From contig NZ_JACJDV010000001.1 in the NCBI RefSeq assembly GCF_014163735.1, positions 62,001-126,000 on the forward strand: a stretch of DNA of 64,000 nt, written 5' to 3'. The notes under the pieces are model-generated. The model saw nothing but the letters and a program-made list of their open reading frames with translations. It was not told the DNA's origin and ran no database searches. This document shows positions 29,529 through 38,724 of the stretch, piece by piece. The position numbers and the translations under genes are program-made. The stretch is from Shewanella sp. SR44-3. Its GTDB lineage: Bacteria; Pseudomonadota; Gammaproteobacteria; Enterobacterales; Shewanellaceae. The stretch's first letter is position 1. Each line of letters begins with the position of its first letter.

Positions 29529-31370
29529 ATGACCACTAAACCATCGTTTTTTAAAAGATTCTTTTTATTATTGTGGAATACCCTAAACGGCACCCGCAAA
29601 CTTATTCTTAACCTAATATTTTTCTCATTACTGGCGTTAATTGCCGTGGCATTAATGAGTGATGAACCTATCATAGTGGAACAAGATAGCGCCTTGGTGC
29701 TTAATCTCTCAGGCTCTATTGTCGATCAAAAACATTTTGTTGACCCCATTGAAGCCGCACTGAGTCAAGGCGAGCAAGACAATCCTAAGGCTGAAGTGTT
29801 ATTGGCTGACATCCTTTATGTCATCCATAATGCAACTCAAGACGAGCGCATTAACACTATCGTGCTTGATTTATCTAACTTGCATTCCGCTGGTGTCAGC
29901 AAGATGACCGCGATAGGTGAAGCCCTTAATGCATTTAAAGCTGAAGGTAAAACCGTTATCGCCCATGGTAACTATTTCAGTCAGAACCAATATTTTCTTG
30001 CAAGCTATGCAAGCAAGATTTATTTGAACACCCAAGGCATGGTGTCATTGGATGGCCTTAGCCGTTATCGCTTATATTATAAGTCAGCGTTAGAAAAGCT
30101 TAAGATCAACACCCATGTGTTCCGTGTAGGGACCTTTAAGTCAGCGGTTGAACCTTTTATCCGTGATGACATGTCAGAGGCTGACAAAGCTTCAAGTAAT
30201 GCCCTATTAAGCGATATTTGGGGCAGCTACAGCGAAATCGTAGCTAAAAATCGCGGTATCAGCCCTGATGAACTGGTACTTAGCCCTGATAATTATTTAG
30301 AAAAACTTGATAGCAATGAAGGTGATAGCGCTAAAATGGCGTTATCAATGAAGTGGGTTGATGAATTGGTATCAGCCGAAGGTTTCAGACTCGCAATGAT
30401 AGACGCTGTCGGCGCGGGTAAAGACCCACAATATTTCCGTCAAGTTGGCTTTAATGATTACTTAAGCTTAGTTAAGCCAGTTGCACATTTTGTTGAAAAG
30501 GACTCAGTCGGCATTATCGTTGCTAAGGGCAACATACTTAATGGACATCAACAAGCGGGTGATATCGGCGGCGACAGTACCTCAGAACTGCTGCGTAAAG
30601 CTCGCTTTGATGACAAAATTAAAGCCTTAGTGCTTCGGGTTGATAGCCCTGGTGGCAGTGCTTTTGCATCGGAGCAAATCCGTCAAGAAGTGCTGGCCAT
30701 CCAAGCTGCGGGCAAGCCTGTGGTCATCAGCATGGGGAGCCTAGCAGCCTCTGGCGGCTACTGGATCTCTGCCAGCGCTGATTACATTTATGCGACGCCA
30801 ACCACGCTCACAGGTTCAATCGGGATCTTTGGGATGTTTGCTACCTTCGAAGATGCCTTAGCACAAATTGGGGTTAACAGCGACGGTGTGGCAACGTCTG
30901 AATGGGCAGGCCTTTCTGTAGCAAGACCTCTGAATAGCAATGTAGAAGCAGTTATTCAACGTCATATAGAACGGGGTTACCATGAATTTATTTCATTAGT
31001 TGCCACTGAGCGCAATATGACCTTGGAACAAGTTGACAGTATAGCTCAAGGTCGTGTTTGGACAGGAAAAAAAGCATTGGAGCTTGGTCTTATTGATGAA
31101 ATTGGTGACATGGAGCTTGCTGTGGCAAAAGCTGCTGAGCTTGCTAAGATGAAAAACTTTGACACTAAACTTATTGAGCAAGAGCTAACGGCAGAGCAAT
31201 TATTTATTCAACAAGTTATGGGGGTTACCGCCGCTTACCTGCCCCAGAGCCTGCAAAAAACCAGTTTAATCGAAACCATGTTGGCGAAGTGGTCTGTGGT
31301 ACTTGAAGAGTTTAATGCTTTTGATGATCCCAACGGCGTCTACCTTTATTGCGATCTCTGCAATTACTAA
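29529..31370 (+). CDS. sppA: Signal peptide peptidase SppA (67K type)
   Basis: Membrane-anchored serine protease that degrades cleaved signal peptides. The 613-residue tandem-domain form matches the E. coli architecture. An N-terminal anchor helix (about 25-43) is followed by two S49 domains. The catalytic lysine is Lys204 in GTFKSAVEPF and the nucleophile is Ser408 in SMGSLAASGGYWIS. The start follows AGGAGTGGTAA. It is closed by a strong hairpin and T tract. Confidence 0.95.
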   Translation: MTTKPSFFKRFFLLLWNTLNGTRKLILNLIFFSLLALIAVALMSDEPIIVEQDSALVLNLSGSIVDQKHFVDPIEAALSQGEQDNPKAEVLLADILYVIHNATQDERINTIVLDLSNLHSAGVSKMTAIGEALNAFKAEGKTVIAHGNYFSQNQYFLASYASKIYLNTQGMVSLDGLSRYRLYYKSALEKLKINTHVFRVGTFKSAVEPFIRDDMSEADKASSNALLSDIWGSYSEIVAKNRGISPDELVLSPDNYLEKLDSNEGDSAKMALSMKWVDELVSAEGFRLAMIDAVGAGKDPQYFRQVGFNDYLSLVKPVAHFVEKDSVGIIVAKGNILNGHQQAGDIGGDSTSELLRKARFDDKIKALVLRVDSPGGSAFASEQIRQEVLAIQAAGKPVVISMGSLAASGGYWISASADYIYATPTTLTGSIGIFGMFATFEDALAQIGVNSDGVATSEWAGLSVARPLNSNVEAVIQRHIERGYHEFISLVATERNMTLEQVDSIAQGRVWTGKKALELGLIDEIGDMELAVAKAAELAKMKNFDTKLIEQELTAEQLFIQQVMGVTAAYLPQSLQKTSLIETMLAKWSVVLEEFNAFDDPNGVYLYCDLCNY

Positions 31371-31392
31371 TCATCTAGATTGAGATATCTTT

Positions 31393-31420
31393 AAAAAAAG
31401 CCTGCAATGCAGGCTTTTTT
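31393..31420 (+). terminator. Intrinsic terminator of sppA
   Basis: GCCTGC (31400-31405) pairs with GCAGGC (31409-31414), extended by flanking A and T runs. The T6 tract follows directly, 22 nt beyond the sppA stop. Confidence 0.88.
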
Positions 31421-31421
31421 A

Positions 31422-31451
31422 TTGGGTTTATCTAGGCATAACTCGTATAAT
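31422..31451 (+). promoter_or_regulatory. Candidate sigma-70 promoter of ansA
   Basis: TTGGGT (31422-31427), 18-nt spacer, consensus TATAAT (31446-31451). The predicted transcript start near 31458 lies after the first in-frame ATG (31407) and before the ATG at 31485, which supports 31485 as the true ansA start. Confidence 0.6.
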
Positions 31452-31484
31452 TTACACAATCTGCAATTTTTAGGTCTCTTCTCC

Positions 31485-32513
31485 ATGCCAACGGCTTCCA
31501 CAACCACTCGCTCCATTTATGTCGCTTACACTGGCGGCACCATAGGCATGCAAAAAACAGCTAAAGGCTTTGTCCCTGTAGCCGGTTTCCTCACCGATTG
31601 CGTCAAGGCTATGCCAGAGTTTTATCATGATGAAATGCCAAGCTTTGTTATCCACGAATATTGCCCGCTGATTGATTCATCCAATATGGCCCCTAAAGAT
31701 TGGCAGCTAATCGCCAATGACATTAAAGCCAATTATCAAGATTATGATGCTTTTGTAATTCTGCACGGCACTGACACTATGGCTTATACCGCTTCAGCCC
31801 TGTCTTTTATGCTTAAAGGCTTAACTAAGCCTGTGATAGTGACAGGCTCGCAAATCCCATTGGCACAGTTGCGCTCAGATGGGCAAACTAATCTGCTCAA
31901 TGCCCTGTACATTGCGGCGAACTACCCCATAGCTGAAGTCTGTTTATTTTTTAATAACAAGCTGTTTCGCGGTAATCGCTCCACTAAGGCTCATGCGGAT
32001 GGTTTTGATGCCTTTGCGTCACCTAACTTCCCACTGTTATTGGAAGCTGGGATTAAAATCAGTGTCAAAGCTGGCAAGATAACCACAGCAACCAGTCAAG
32101 ACATAGAGGTGGTCACCATTAAGCCCCAGCCTATTGGCGTGGTGACCCTGTACCCCGGCATTTCCACTGAAATATTCAGCAATATGCTGCAGCAACCTGT
32201 TAAAGCCTTAATTTTACTTTCATTTGGTGTGGGTAATGCCCCTCAAGATCCCCAATTGCTCGATACCCTTAAGCAAGCGGATGAACGCGGGATAGTCTTA
32301 GTGAATTTGACCCAGTGTTTCCAAGGAAAGGTGAATATGGGAGGCTATGCCACAGGTAATGCTCTCGCAACCGCAGGGGTTATCAGCGGTAATGATATGA
32401 CAGTAGAAGCTGCACTTGCTAAGCTGCATTATTTATTGTCAATGGAGCTCAGCTCTGGTGAAGTTAAAGCTGCCATGCTAGAAAACTTAGTGGGTGAACT
32501 AACCCCTGACTAG
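31485..32513 (+). CDS. ansA: L-asparaginase I
   Basis: Cytoplasmic asparaginase converting asparagine to aspartate and ammonia. From the ATG at 31485 the protein has 342 residues, close to E. coli AnsA (338). Threonine motif 1 is VAYTGGTIGMQ near 13-23 and motif 2 is HGTDTMAYTASALSFML near 93-109. An upstream ATG at 31407 falls inside the sppA terminator and precedes the predicted promoter, so it was not used. The convergent yeaC gene follows, as ansA and yeaC are also near each other in E. coli. Confidence 0.94.
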   Translation: MPTASTTTRSIYVAYTGGTIGMQKTAKGFVPVAGFLTDCVKAMPEFYHDEMPSFVIHEYCPLIDSSNMAPKDWQLIANDIKANYQDYDAFVILHGTDTMAYTASALSFMLKGLTKPVIVTGSQIPLAQLRSDGQTNLLNALYIAANYPIAEVCLFFNNKLFRGNRSTKAHADGFDAFASPNFPLLLEAGIKISVKAGKITTATSQDIEVVTIKPQPIGVVTLYPGISTEIFSNMLQQPVKALILLSFGVGNAPQDPQLLDTLKQADERGIVLVNLTQCFQGKVNMGGYATGNALATAGVISGNDMTVEAALAKLHYLLSMELSSGEVKAAMLENLVGELTPD

Positions 32514-32537
32514 TTGATGAGTTGAATGGAATTCAAA

Positions 32538-32569
32538 TAAAAAAGCACTGAAATTTCAGTGCTTTTTTT
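32538..32569. terminator. Bidirectional terminator between ansA and yeaC
   Basis: A perfect palindrome with arms AAAAGCACTGAAA and TTTCAGTGCTTTT, flanked by A and T runs on both sides, lies between two convergent genes. It can end transcription in either direction. Confidence 0.88.
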
Positions 32570-32585
32570 ACTTAAGCTATAAAGC

Positions 32586-32867
32586 TTATAAATCGGCTTC
32601 TTTAAATTCTGCGATCGGCTCACCGCGGAATTGCTTTTTAAGCTCAGATTTTGATAGCTCATTGAGCTTACCACCTGCAGCTATGGTAAAATGCTCAGTT
32701 TGCGCCAATTTACGCGCCTGATACATCATCACCACTTGCAAGCTTGACTCACGTTGAGCCTCACTGAGCACAGTACCATCATCCCATTTGCCAAGCTCTG
32801 TTGCCGACAATAGCCTTAGGTAGACTTCTTCTGGCATTTCATCTATGACTTTATTGATATCTTTCAT
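32586..32867 (-). CDS. yeaC: YeaC-family (DUF1315) protein
   Basis: A 93-residue cytoplasmic protein of the DUF1315/YeaC family. The family segment MPEEVYLRLLSATELGKW (11-28) and SSLQVVMMYQARKL closely resemble E. coli YeaC. Function is unknown. The start overlaps the stop of the zinc-ribbon gene by 4 nt. The two, and possibly the M14 gene before them, are likely co-transcribed. Confidence 0.9.
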   Translation of the reverse strand: MKDINKVIDEMPEEVYLRLLSATELGKWDDGTVLSEAQRESSLQVVMMYQARKLAQTEHFTIAAGGKLNELSKSELKKQFRGEPIAEFKEADL

Positions 32868-33181
32868 ACACTTCTTCGCTTATGTAATACGATGCGTACC
32901 CGGGTAATTAAATACCCCACAAAACCAAACACAAAACAGGCGATGGACAAGGTCGCAGTGATCCCTTGGGCAGGCTCGCCGCCCCAGAACCACACCACAA
33001 CGCCTGCAATAAACAGGGTTAAAAACACAAAACTGTGAGTCATTAGGCGATTAGACTGCTCAATATGACTTATCTTAGCTAAGGTTTCTGTACGCTCGCC
33101 TAACTCTGCCTTGCAATGGGGACAGCTCTTGCTTTGGCTTGAAATGCGCTTTTGACAGGCAGGACAACTCATCAATGCCAT
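32864..33181 (-). CDS. Zinc-ribbon small membrane protein
   Basis: A 105-residue protein I cannot assign to a named gene. A zinc ribbon, CPACQKRISSQSKSCPHC (6-23), is followed by two hydrophobic helices at about 48-65 and 74-92, and ends in a basic tail (RVRIVLHKRRSV). The ribbon is probably cytoplasmic, tethered to the inner membrane. It lies 2 nt after the M14 peptidase gene and overlaps yeaC by 4 nt, so all three look like one transcript. Confidence 0.8.
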   Translation of the reverse strand: MALMSCPACQKRISSQSKSCPHCKAELGERTETLAKISHIEQSNRLMTHSFVFLTLFIAGVVVWFWGGEPAQGITATLSIACFVFGFVGYLITRVRIVLHKRRSV

Positions 33182-33183
33182 GA

Positions 33184-34314
33184 TTACTGACCTATTTTGT
33201 CAATAACCGCTCGCATAGCGATTAATGATGCTTCGCCTAAATACACACTGCGCTCGGGTGACCAACCTTGGAAGGGATCGGCAAGATTCGCATTGTCTTT
33301 AAAAGGCATTTCAAGGGTGTTTGATAGGCATTTAAAGGTATTTGCAACCCAGTTTGAGCCAACCGTTAAGTTTGCTTTACCTGGCTCATCTTTGTCATAA
33401 CCGAATTCAGTTTGAAAATCAGCACTGGCAAGGCTTAACGCCGCCACGAAGTCTTGTTGCAATGATGCTAACTTATCGCTGTAATTTGGCACGCCTTCAC
33501 AACCCGCTAAGAACACATAAGGCAGGCCTTCATCACCGTGAACATCATAAAACAAGTCAACGCCTGTTTGGTGCATTTTGTTCACCACATAATAAACCTC
33601 AGGGCTTTTCTCAAGGCTTGGGGTTAACCATTCGCGGTTAAGGTTGGTTCCCACGGCGTTAGTGCGCAAATGACCGCGAACGCTGCCGTCTGGGTTCATA
33701 TTTGGCACTATGTAAAAATTGGCTTTATCCAGCAGCGCTTTCGATGTTGGGCAATCATTGTCTAGCAATTGATTTAATAGTCCTTCTACTAGCCATTCAG
33801 CCATGGTTTCGCCCGGATGCTGCCTTGCTGTGATCCAGATAGATTTTTTGCCTGGGTCTTCATCACCGACTTTAACTAACGTCATATCGCGACCATCTAA
33901 GGTCAAACCTAAATGTTCAGTGCTCACTAATGGGTGCAATTGCACCGCACTGATAAGATCTAAATGACGTTCATAGCTGTAAGGGGTGAAGTAGGCAATT
34001 TGAATCGCTTCACAATCGAGTTCAACACTGATGCTAAGCTTGCCGTCTTTGTACTCAGTTGGCAGACGAAACCAAGTTTGGCGATCGTAACTTGCCACGG
34101 CTTGGTAATCTTCCCAACCTTTAGGGTAAGAGGCGCTGCCAGCATTGAGGATATTAAGGGTATAGGTTTTTCCGATAGTGGCTTCGAAACGGAAGTTAAA
34201 CCACTGATAAAATTCACCACCAACATCTGGGCGAATGGCCAGTTGAATATCATCGTGGTTAGCTAAACTAATGGTTTCTATATTACCACCATCAAAATTG
34301 GCGCTGATCCGCAT
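33184..34314 (-). CDS. M14-family zinc carboxypeptidase (cytosolic carboxypeptidase type)
   Basis: A 376-residue peptidase with an N-terminal beta domain (1-120) and an M14 catalytic domain. Zinc ligands are His166 and Glu169 in ARQHPGETMAEW and His259 in DVHGDE. The substrate arginine region is GSVRGHLRTNAVGTNLNREW, and the general base is Glu334 in NTLEMPFKD. No signal peptide is visible, so it is cytoplasmic like the bacterial relatives of eukaryotic CCP deglutamylases. Bacterial substrates are not known. It heads the minus-strand group with the zinc-ribbon gene and yeaC. Confidence 0.92.
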   Translation of the reverse strand: MRISANFDGGNIETISLANHDDIQLAIRPDVGGEFYQWFNFRFEATIGKTYTLNILNAGSASYPKGWEDYQAVASYDRQTWFRLPTEYKDGKLSISVELDCEAIQIAYFTPYSYERHLDLISAVQLHPLVSTEHLGLTLDGRDMTLVKVGDEDPGKKSIWITARQHPGETMAEWLVEGLLNQLLDNDCPTSKALLDKANFYIVPNMNPDGSVRGHLRTNAVGTNLNREWLTPSLEKSPEVYYVVNKMHQTGVDLFYDVHGDEGLPYVFLAGCEGVPNYSDKLASLQQDFVAALSLASADFQTEFGYDKDEPGKANLTVGSNWVANTFKCLSNTLEMPFKDNANLADPFQGWSPERSVYLGEASLIAMRAVIDKIGQ

Positions 34315-34342
34315 AATGCTTCCTTAAATGTTGACTATGGCC

Positions 34343-34360
34343 TTCGCAATTGCGAATTGC
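34343..34360. promoter_or_regulatory. Overlapping palindromes upstream of the M14 gene
   Basis: TTCGCAATTGCGAA (34343-34356) is a perfect palindrome, and GCAATT-GCG-AATTGC (34346-34360) is a perfect inverted repeat overlapping it. The cluster is 29-46 nt upstream of the M14 start, a usual place for an operator. No regulator can be named. Confidence 0.4.
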
Positions 34361-34585
34361 CTTGTAGTGCGAGACAAAGAGATAAAAAACTGTTAATCAA
34401 CCAAGCCATAGGCTCAGTCGCTAAATACTTGTTGTCCATGAGACAAATGGGACGGTTTATTGTAGTTTTTTGTTCTCGCCCTTGCAAAGGCTTATGACAC
34501 TTGGGTTGCGATTAGCACTAATTCATGGTGAGTTTAGATTATCTGACAGTTTCCTTCTGAATAACGGCCAATAGTGTTATTAGAA

Positions 34586-34610
34586 ATAAAAAGCCAACAT
34601 GGCGCTGGCT
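34586..34610 (-). terminator. Candidate terminator of the response-regulator gene
   Basis: On the minus strand AGCCAGC pairs with GTTGGCT (one G-U pair, 5-nt loop) and is followed by TTTTTAT. It lies about 64 nt beyond the regulator stop. Confidence 0.6.
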
Positions 34611-34673
34611 AATCAAGTCGTAACGCCTACTGTCACAGACGTGAGATGCATTTATTATCTCGAGCAAGGTTAC

Positions 34674-35387
34674 TTATGGCTCATTCATCGCTGCATTAAA
34701 GCGATACCCTTGGCCACGCACTGTATTAATCCACTCCCTTGGCAAGCTAATTTGACTGAGCTTACGCCGGGTATTACTGATGTGCATGTCCAAGTTTCTA
34801 TCAAAACGTCCTAAGGGTTTATTGAGCACTTTCTGTTGTAACTCTTCTTTGGTTACCACCTCACCGTCACGTTCGAATAAATACTTAAACAACCTAAATT
34901 CCGTTTGGGTTAGCACTAATTTTTGTTGCTGTGCGCTGATGGTGTAACGGTGTTCATCAAATGCAATCTGCTTTGGAACGCCTTGTCCCACCATCTGCCC
35001 CAGCCCACCACGGCGGCGAAATACCGCAATCTTAAGCAGCAGTTCTTTGATATGAAATGGCCGCTTTAGGTACATGTCAGCACCGAGCTCCAGGGCATCT
35101 AAACGTTCGATATCACTATTACTGTACGATAAGGCCGCAACCGGCAATCTAGGGTAGGCTAATTGCGCTTGCCAAAAGTGATGACAGTCAGCTTTTTTCT
35201 CTAAGCTCTGGCTATCGTGAGCCAGTTGCAAGTCAAACAGCACAGCTGCAAATTCGCAGCGCGCCATTTCACTTAAGCCATCCTGTGCACTGTTGACCCA
35301 CATAAGATCAAAGCCTTGTTCAGGCAGCTCGGAGAGAAAAATCTGCGCCGTGTTTTGATCTTCAATGATGAGTAGTATCTTATCCAT
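34674..35387 (-). CDS. Orphan OmpR/PhoB-family response regulator
   Basis: A 237-residue two-domain regulator. The receiver (1-118) has acidic residues Glu9/Asp10, phosphoacceptor Asp52 in VLFDLQLA, Ser86 at the switch position and Lys107 in YLKRPF, so it should be phosphorylatable. It carries an extra loop after Asp52 (HDSQSLEKKADCHHFWQ). The C-terminal winged helix (about 135-232) has LTQTEFRLFKYLF and the recognition part NLDMHISNTRRKL, ending TVRGQGYRF. No histidine kinase gene is adjacent, so its partner is elsewhere. Targets unknown. Confidence 0.92.
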   Translation of the reverse strand: MDKILLIIEDQNTAQIFLSELPEQGFDLMWVNSAQDGLSEMARCEFAAVLFDLQLAHDSQSLEKKADCHHFWQAQLAYPRLPVAALSYSNSDIERLDALELGADMYLKRPFHIKELLLKIAVFRRRGGLGQMVGQGVPKQIAFDEHRYTISAQQQKLVLTQTEFRLFKYLFERDGEVVTKEELQQKVLNKPLGRFDRNLDMHISNTRRKLSQISLPREWINTVRGQGYRFNAAMNEP

Positions 35388-35481
35388 ATCACAAACCGCT
35401 AAACGATAACCATTGTCATTTAGATTACCATGAGAGCAATTGCTCGGCTAGGTTTGATTGTCGATACGGTGAAAAAAGATC

Positions 35482-35510
35482 AAAAAAAAGCCTGATTTAT
35501 CATCAGGCTT
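35482..35510 (-). terminator. Intrinsic terminator of the DUF885 gene
   Basis: Stem AAGCCTGAT/ATCAGGCTT with a 5-nt loop (35488-35510), followed on the minus strand by a run of eight T. It lies 44 nt beyond the DUF885 stop. Confidence 0.87.
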
Positions 35511-35553
35511 GGTTAACGCCACAAAAAAGTTCCGTCTTCTGCTTATTAAATCG

Positions 35554-37362
35554 TTACTGCATCAGCTGCTTTATGTATTTCACTGGGGCACTGCCATAGC
35601 TTAAAAACTGTTCATGGAACTGTTTAAGCTCAAAGGTTTCCCCCTGTGACTGCGCGAGTGCCTCACGTAAATCATAGATTTCTCTAAAGCCTGCGTAATA
35701 GCTGGTCAATTGCACCTGGCTTAAGGTCGCACGGCGCCACTTCCCTTCTGCCTCTGCTTGCTGCTGGAAGGCTTCTTGAGTCATAAAGGCGATGGCTTCT
35801 TTTTCTGTCATGCCCTTCACCTGAATACTGTAATCCAAAATGGTATTCGCAATAACGCGCAAATTCCATTTGTAGTACATCAGCCACATTTCTGGCTCAA
35901 AATCGCCATAGCCTTGCTCTAACATCATCCGCTCGGTATACACGGCCCAACCTTCAACCATGGCACCATTACCAAAAAGACTCTTGATTAGGCTTGGTGA
36001 TTGGTTTGAGTACACTAGCTGAGTGTAATGCCCTGGAATGGCTTCGTGAATATTGAGTACCTGTAAAATCCAGTGGTTGTACTCACGTAAATAGCTCTCG
36101 GCAGACTCATCACTCATGCCATCTAACGGGGTGACATTGTAATAAGTATTAGCCTCTTGCTCGTAGGGCCCTGGCGCACTGATTGACGCGCCTGCAAACC
36201 CGCGCATGTACTCTGGGGTTTCGCGCACAACTAACGGCTTGTTAGGATCTAATGTTAGCAAATCTTTATCATTCACGAATTTAATCAGCTCAGGGATTTG
36301 AGCACGCACTTCATCAACAAACTTATCTCGGCTTACATGCTTTGACGATAAGGTATCAATCAGCTGCTTAATGGCTTCATTGCTGTCGACAGGCTTTGGG
36401 GTGTTCATGTGCTTAGACCATATTTTATCGGTGATCTTGGTCATTTCAGCTTGGACATTATTCTTATCGTCAAGGGCCTTGTAATATAACTGCTTGGCCG
36501 TCATGCCTGACTGAATATCAAAGGCGAACTTTTCTTCATATAAGGTTTCGCCAATGCGAAAACTACGAGCAGTTTCAGGGGTTAAGCTTTTCTCAAGTTC
36601 TGTTAACCATTGAATGTGTTGTTTAATGGCTGCGACACTGGTATCAAAACGGGTCTTAAACAAGCTTTTATCTTCATCGCTTAAGCTAGAAGCCATAGCT
36701 TTAGCCAATAATTCATCTGAAAATACTGAAAAAGCGCCTTGGTTTTGCATAATTGCCAGCTGAGTGTGCTCAAGGGTTGGCGTCTCTATGTTCGCCTGCG
36801 CAGCTTGGTAATACGCTGGTACATGCTCCATTCGCGCAAGCACTGACACTAAGCGTTCGTCCATAGGCGCAAACTCTTCATTAATGAGCTGAGCAAAACC
36901 GCCAGAGACGTTATAACTTGATGGATCCCACTGCCAAGACTTAAAGCGCTCCACTTCCCATTTCATGCTGCCGAGCAAATTACTCACCAGCTCATAATCA
37001 ATCAAATCTGATGGGCTTAAGCTTGTCCTATCAAACTGGGTCAGCAGACCTTGTTGCTTACTGACAAACGCCAGTGTGGCACTGCGGCTAGCTTCATTGG
37101 GGATTTCAAGATGACCATCATTCACATGCTTGCCACTGTACAAGGCCCAGGTGGGGGATAAGGTCCACAAGGCATCAATGAACTGCTCGGAAAAGCCACT
37201 AAAATCTAACTTTTCAGCAGCTGTTTGTGAGGCAGTGTTAGCAGCTTGTTTTTCTGTTATCGGCGGAGCTTTAGAGGCGATTTCGCTATCAGGAGTTTTA
37301 TCACAGGCACTTAAGCCTAACATGCCTAAGGTAATGGCGAATGCAAGTGGCGCTTTTTTCAT
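35554..37362 (-). CDS. DUF885-family lipoprotein, putative metallopeptidase
   Basis: From the ATG at 37362, which has AAGGA 7 nt upstream, the protein has 602 residues. The signal peptide ends in lipobox LSAC, so it is a predicted lipoprotein; an ATG 14 codons earlier would place a polar stretch before the signal. DUF885 proteins resemble thermolysin-fold carboxypeptidases, and the expected HExxxGH-type motif is present as NIHEAIPGHYTQLVY with GAMVEGWAVYTERMM after it. It probably acts on peptides in the periplasm; substrate unknown. Monocistronic. Confidence 0.88.
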   Translation of the reverse strand: MKKAPLAFAITLGMLGLSACDKTPDSEIASKAPPITEKQAANTASQTAAEKLDFSGFSEQFIDALWTLSPTWALYSGKHVNDGHLEIPNEASRSATLAFVSKQQGLLTQFDRTSLSPSDLIDYELVSNLLGSMKWEVERFKSWQWDPSSYNVSGGFAQLINEEFAPMDERLVSVLARMEHVPAYYQAAQANIETPTLEHTQLAIMQNQGAFSVFSDELLAKAMASSLSDEDKSLFKTRFDTSVAAIKQHIQWLTELEKSLTPETARSFRIGETLYEEKFAFDIQSGMTAKQLYYKALDDKNNVQAEMTKITDKIWSKHMNTPKPVDSNEAIKQLIDTLSSKHVSRDKFVDEVRAQIPELIKFVNDKDLLTLDPNKPLVVRETPEYMRGFAGASISAPGPYEQEANTYYNVTPLDGMSDESAESYLREYNHWILQVLNIHEAIPGHYTQLVYSNQSPSLIKSLFGNGAMVEGWAVYTERMMLEQGYGDFEPEMWLMYYKWNLRVIANTILDYSIQVKGMTEKEAIAFMTQEAFQQQAEAEGKWRRATLSQVQLTSYYAGFREIYDLREALAQSQGETFELKQFHEQFLSYGSAPVKYIKQLMQ

Positions 37363-37591
37363 CTTGAGTCCTTGAATGATTAACTTTTTATCTGGATTGA
37401 GCATTAAGATTGCCCTATTCTCAACTTAACGCTCTGCGCTGGCAAGCCTGTTAATGTAACAGCATGCAAAGCTAGCACAAGGATCTGCAGATACCGCGAA
37501 GCTTATCAGGCGCCAAAGCAAACCTAAAGTAAGGGCAAGTAAAAAATCACTAAACCAAGCGCTTAGGATGATGAATTATTAAGGAGCACCA

Positions 37592-38386
37592 ATGCTAGAC
37601 CAAGGAATATCGATTATGCTCGCGCCGCTATTGCTGATCCAGGGCTTACACGTTCACCGCAAGACCCCAAGGCTCGCTGAACCTAAGGGTGAGCGTATGG
37701 GGCAAACCGGTGCTTCACCCACACTAAGTGTGCTTATTTTAGGAGACTCTGCAGCAGCAGGCGTCGGCGTTTTACATCAACAACAAGCCCTCTTGGGTCA
37801 GGTGGTTGAACAATTAGCCCCTTTAGGTGACCTAAGCTTTAACTTGTTCGCTAAAACTGGCGCAACCACCGCAAGCACCTTGCAAACCTTTGAGAAAAAT
37901 ATTCACTCATCCCACCCCATTCTGAGTCAACCACATTTTGATGTGATTATTACCTCCCTTGGCGTCAATGATGTCACCTCTCCCATTCGCTGCGACAAAT
38001 GGCTTGAGCAACAAACCCAGCTAATAATGCTATTAACCCAGCGTTATAGCCCAAAACACATTTTGCTCACGGCTGTGCCGCCACTTGGGTTGTTCCCTGC
38101 ACTGCCTAATCCACTGCGCTGGAGCTTGGGCAAAAAAGCGCAGCGCTTTAATCGGCAATTACAGCTGCAAGTAGACAGGTTTAACGGGACAACAAATAAT
38201 ACGCAGTTTAGCCTGATCCATTTGCCCTTAGAAAAGCCCGAACAACATAGCAGCATGTTAGCCTTTATGGCGCAAGTGATGGCCACAGACGGCTTTCACC
38301 CCGGTGCACAGATTTATACCGCATGGGCCAAACGTATTGCTGCTGAGATCAACGCTGAAATGCCATCAGCACAAGAGAAAAATTAA
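37592..38386 (+). CDS. SGNH/GDSL-family hydrolase
   Basis: A 264-residue esterase or lipase-like hydrolase. The catalytic serine is Ser53 in LILGDSAAAGVGV, the block III asparagine is in SLGVNDVTS (about 126-134), and the Asp-His pair is in DGFHPGAQIY near the C-terminus. The N-terminal 20 residues are hydrophobic (ISIMLAPLLLIQGL) and may anchor or export it. An AAGGAG site lies 6 nt before the start. Substrate unknown; it is divergent from the DUF885 gene. Confidence 0.88.
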   Translation: MLDQGISIMLAPLLLIQGLHVHRKTPRLAEPKGERMGQTGASPTLSVLILGDSAAAGVGVLHQQQALLGQVVEQLAPLGDLSFNLFAKTGATTASTLQTFEKNIHSSHPILSQPHFDVIITSLGVNDVTSPIRCDKWLEQQTQLIMLLTQRYSPKHILLTAVPPLGLFPALPNPLRWSLGKKAQRFNRQLQLQVDRFNGTTNNTQFSLIHLPLEKPEQHSSMLAFMAQVMATDGFHPGAQIYTAWAKRIAAEINAEMPSAQEKN

Positions 38387-38460
38387 GCAAAAGATTGATT
38401 AAACATAAGATTGTTATTAATTTATAATACAATCGCGACATAAACAGCCAAGGAACAGCA

Positions 38461-38646
38461 GTGAAAACTAACACCGTCAAGAAATCTCAGTATTATTTTA
38501 TCGCATCAGGAAGTCTTTCTTTAGGATTGATTTATAACGTTATAGAGCAGGATATTATCGGTACAAGTGTGTTTTTGAGTGCTGCACTTCTATGTTTATT
38601 TTTCGGATTTATCAAACTGTGCAATGAAAAAGTCGCGGGAAAATAA
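38461..38646 (+). CDS. Small membrane protein of unknown function
   Basis: A 61-residue protein starting at a GTG with AAGGAA 6 nt upstream. It has a basic N-terminus (KTNTVKKSQ) and two hydrophobic helices at about 11-27 and 33-52, ending in a polar tail. I do not recognise a family. The good ribosome site, hydrophobic pattern and the terminator 33 nt downstream support a real gene. It is separated from the SGNH gene by 74 nt. Confidence 0.6.
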   Translation: MKTNTVKKSQYYFIASGSLSLGLIYNVIEQDIIGTSVFLSAALLCLFFGFIKLCNEKVAGK

Positions 38647-38678
38647 AGATAAGCAATAAACACTAAATTTCAGCCATG

Positions 38679-38710
38679 AAAAATGACGCGCTAGGCGTCA
38701 TTTTTTATTT
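38679..38710. terminator. Bidirectional terminator between the small gene and tRNA-Ser
   Basis: AAAAATGACGC (38679-38689) pairs with GCGTCATTTTT (38695-38705), loop GCTAG, with a T run after it. It serves the plus-strand small gene, and on the minus strand it lies 15 nt beyond the tRNA 3' end. Confidence 0.85.
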
Positions 38711-38724
38711 GCTTTACAACAATG

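Larger units (their letters stand above)
34315..34673. other. Intergenic region between the M14 gene and the response regulator
   Basis: About 359 nt. It holds a palindrome cluster at 34343-34360 near the M14 start and a minus-strand terminator at 34586-34610 for the response regulator. A 71-codon plus-strand frame starting at 34599 runs into the regulator gene and looks like its shadow. Nothing else is evident. Confidence 0.6.
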
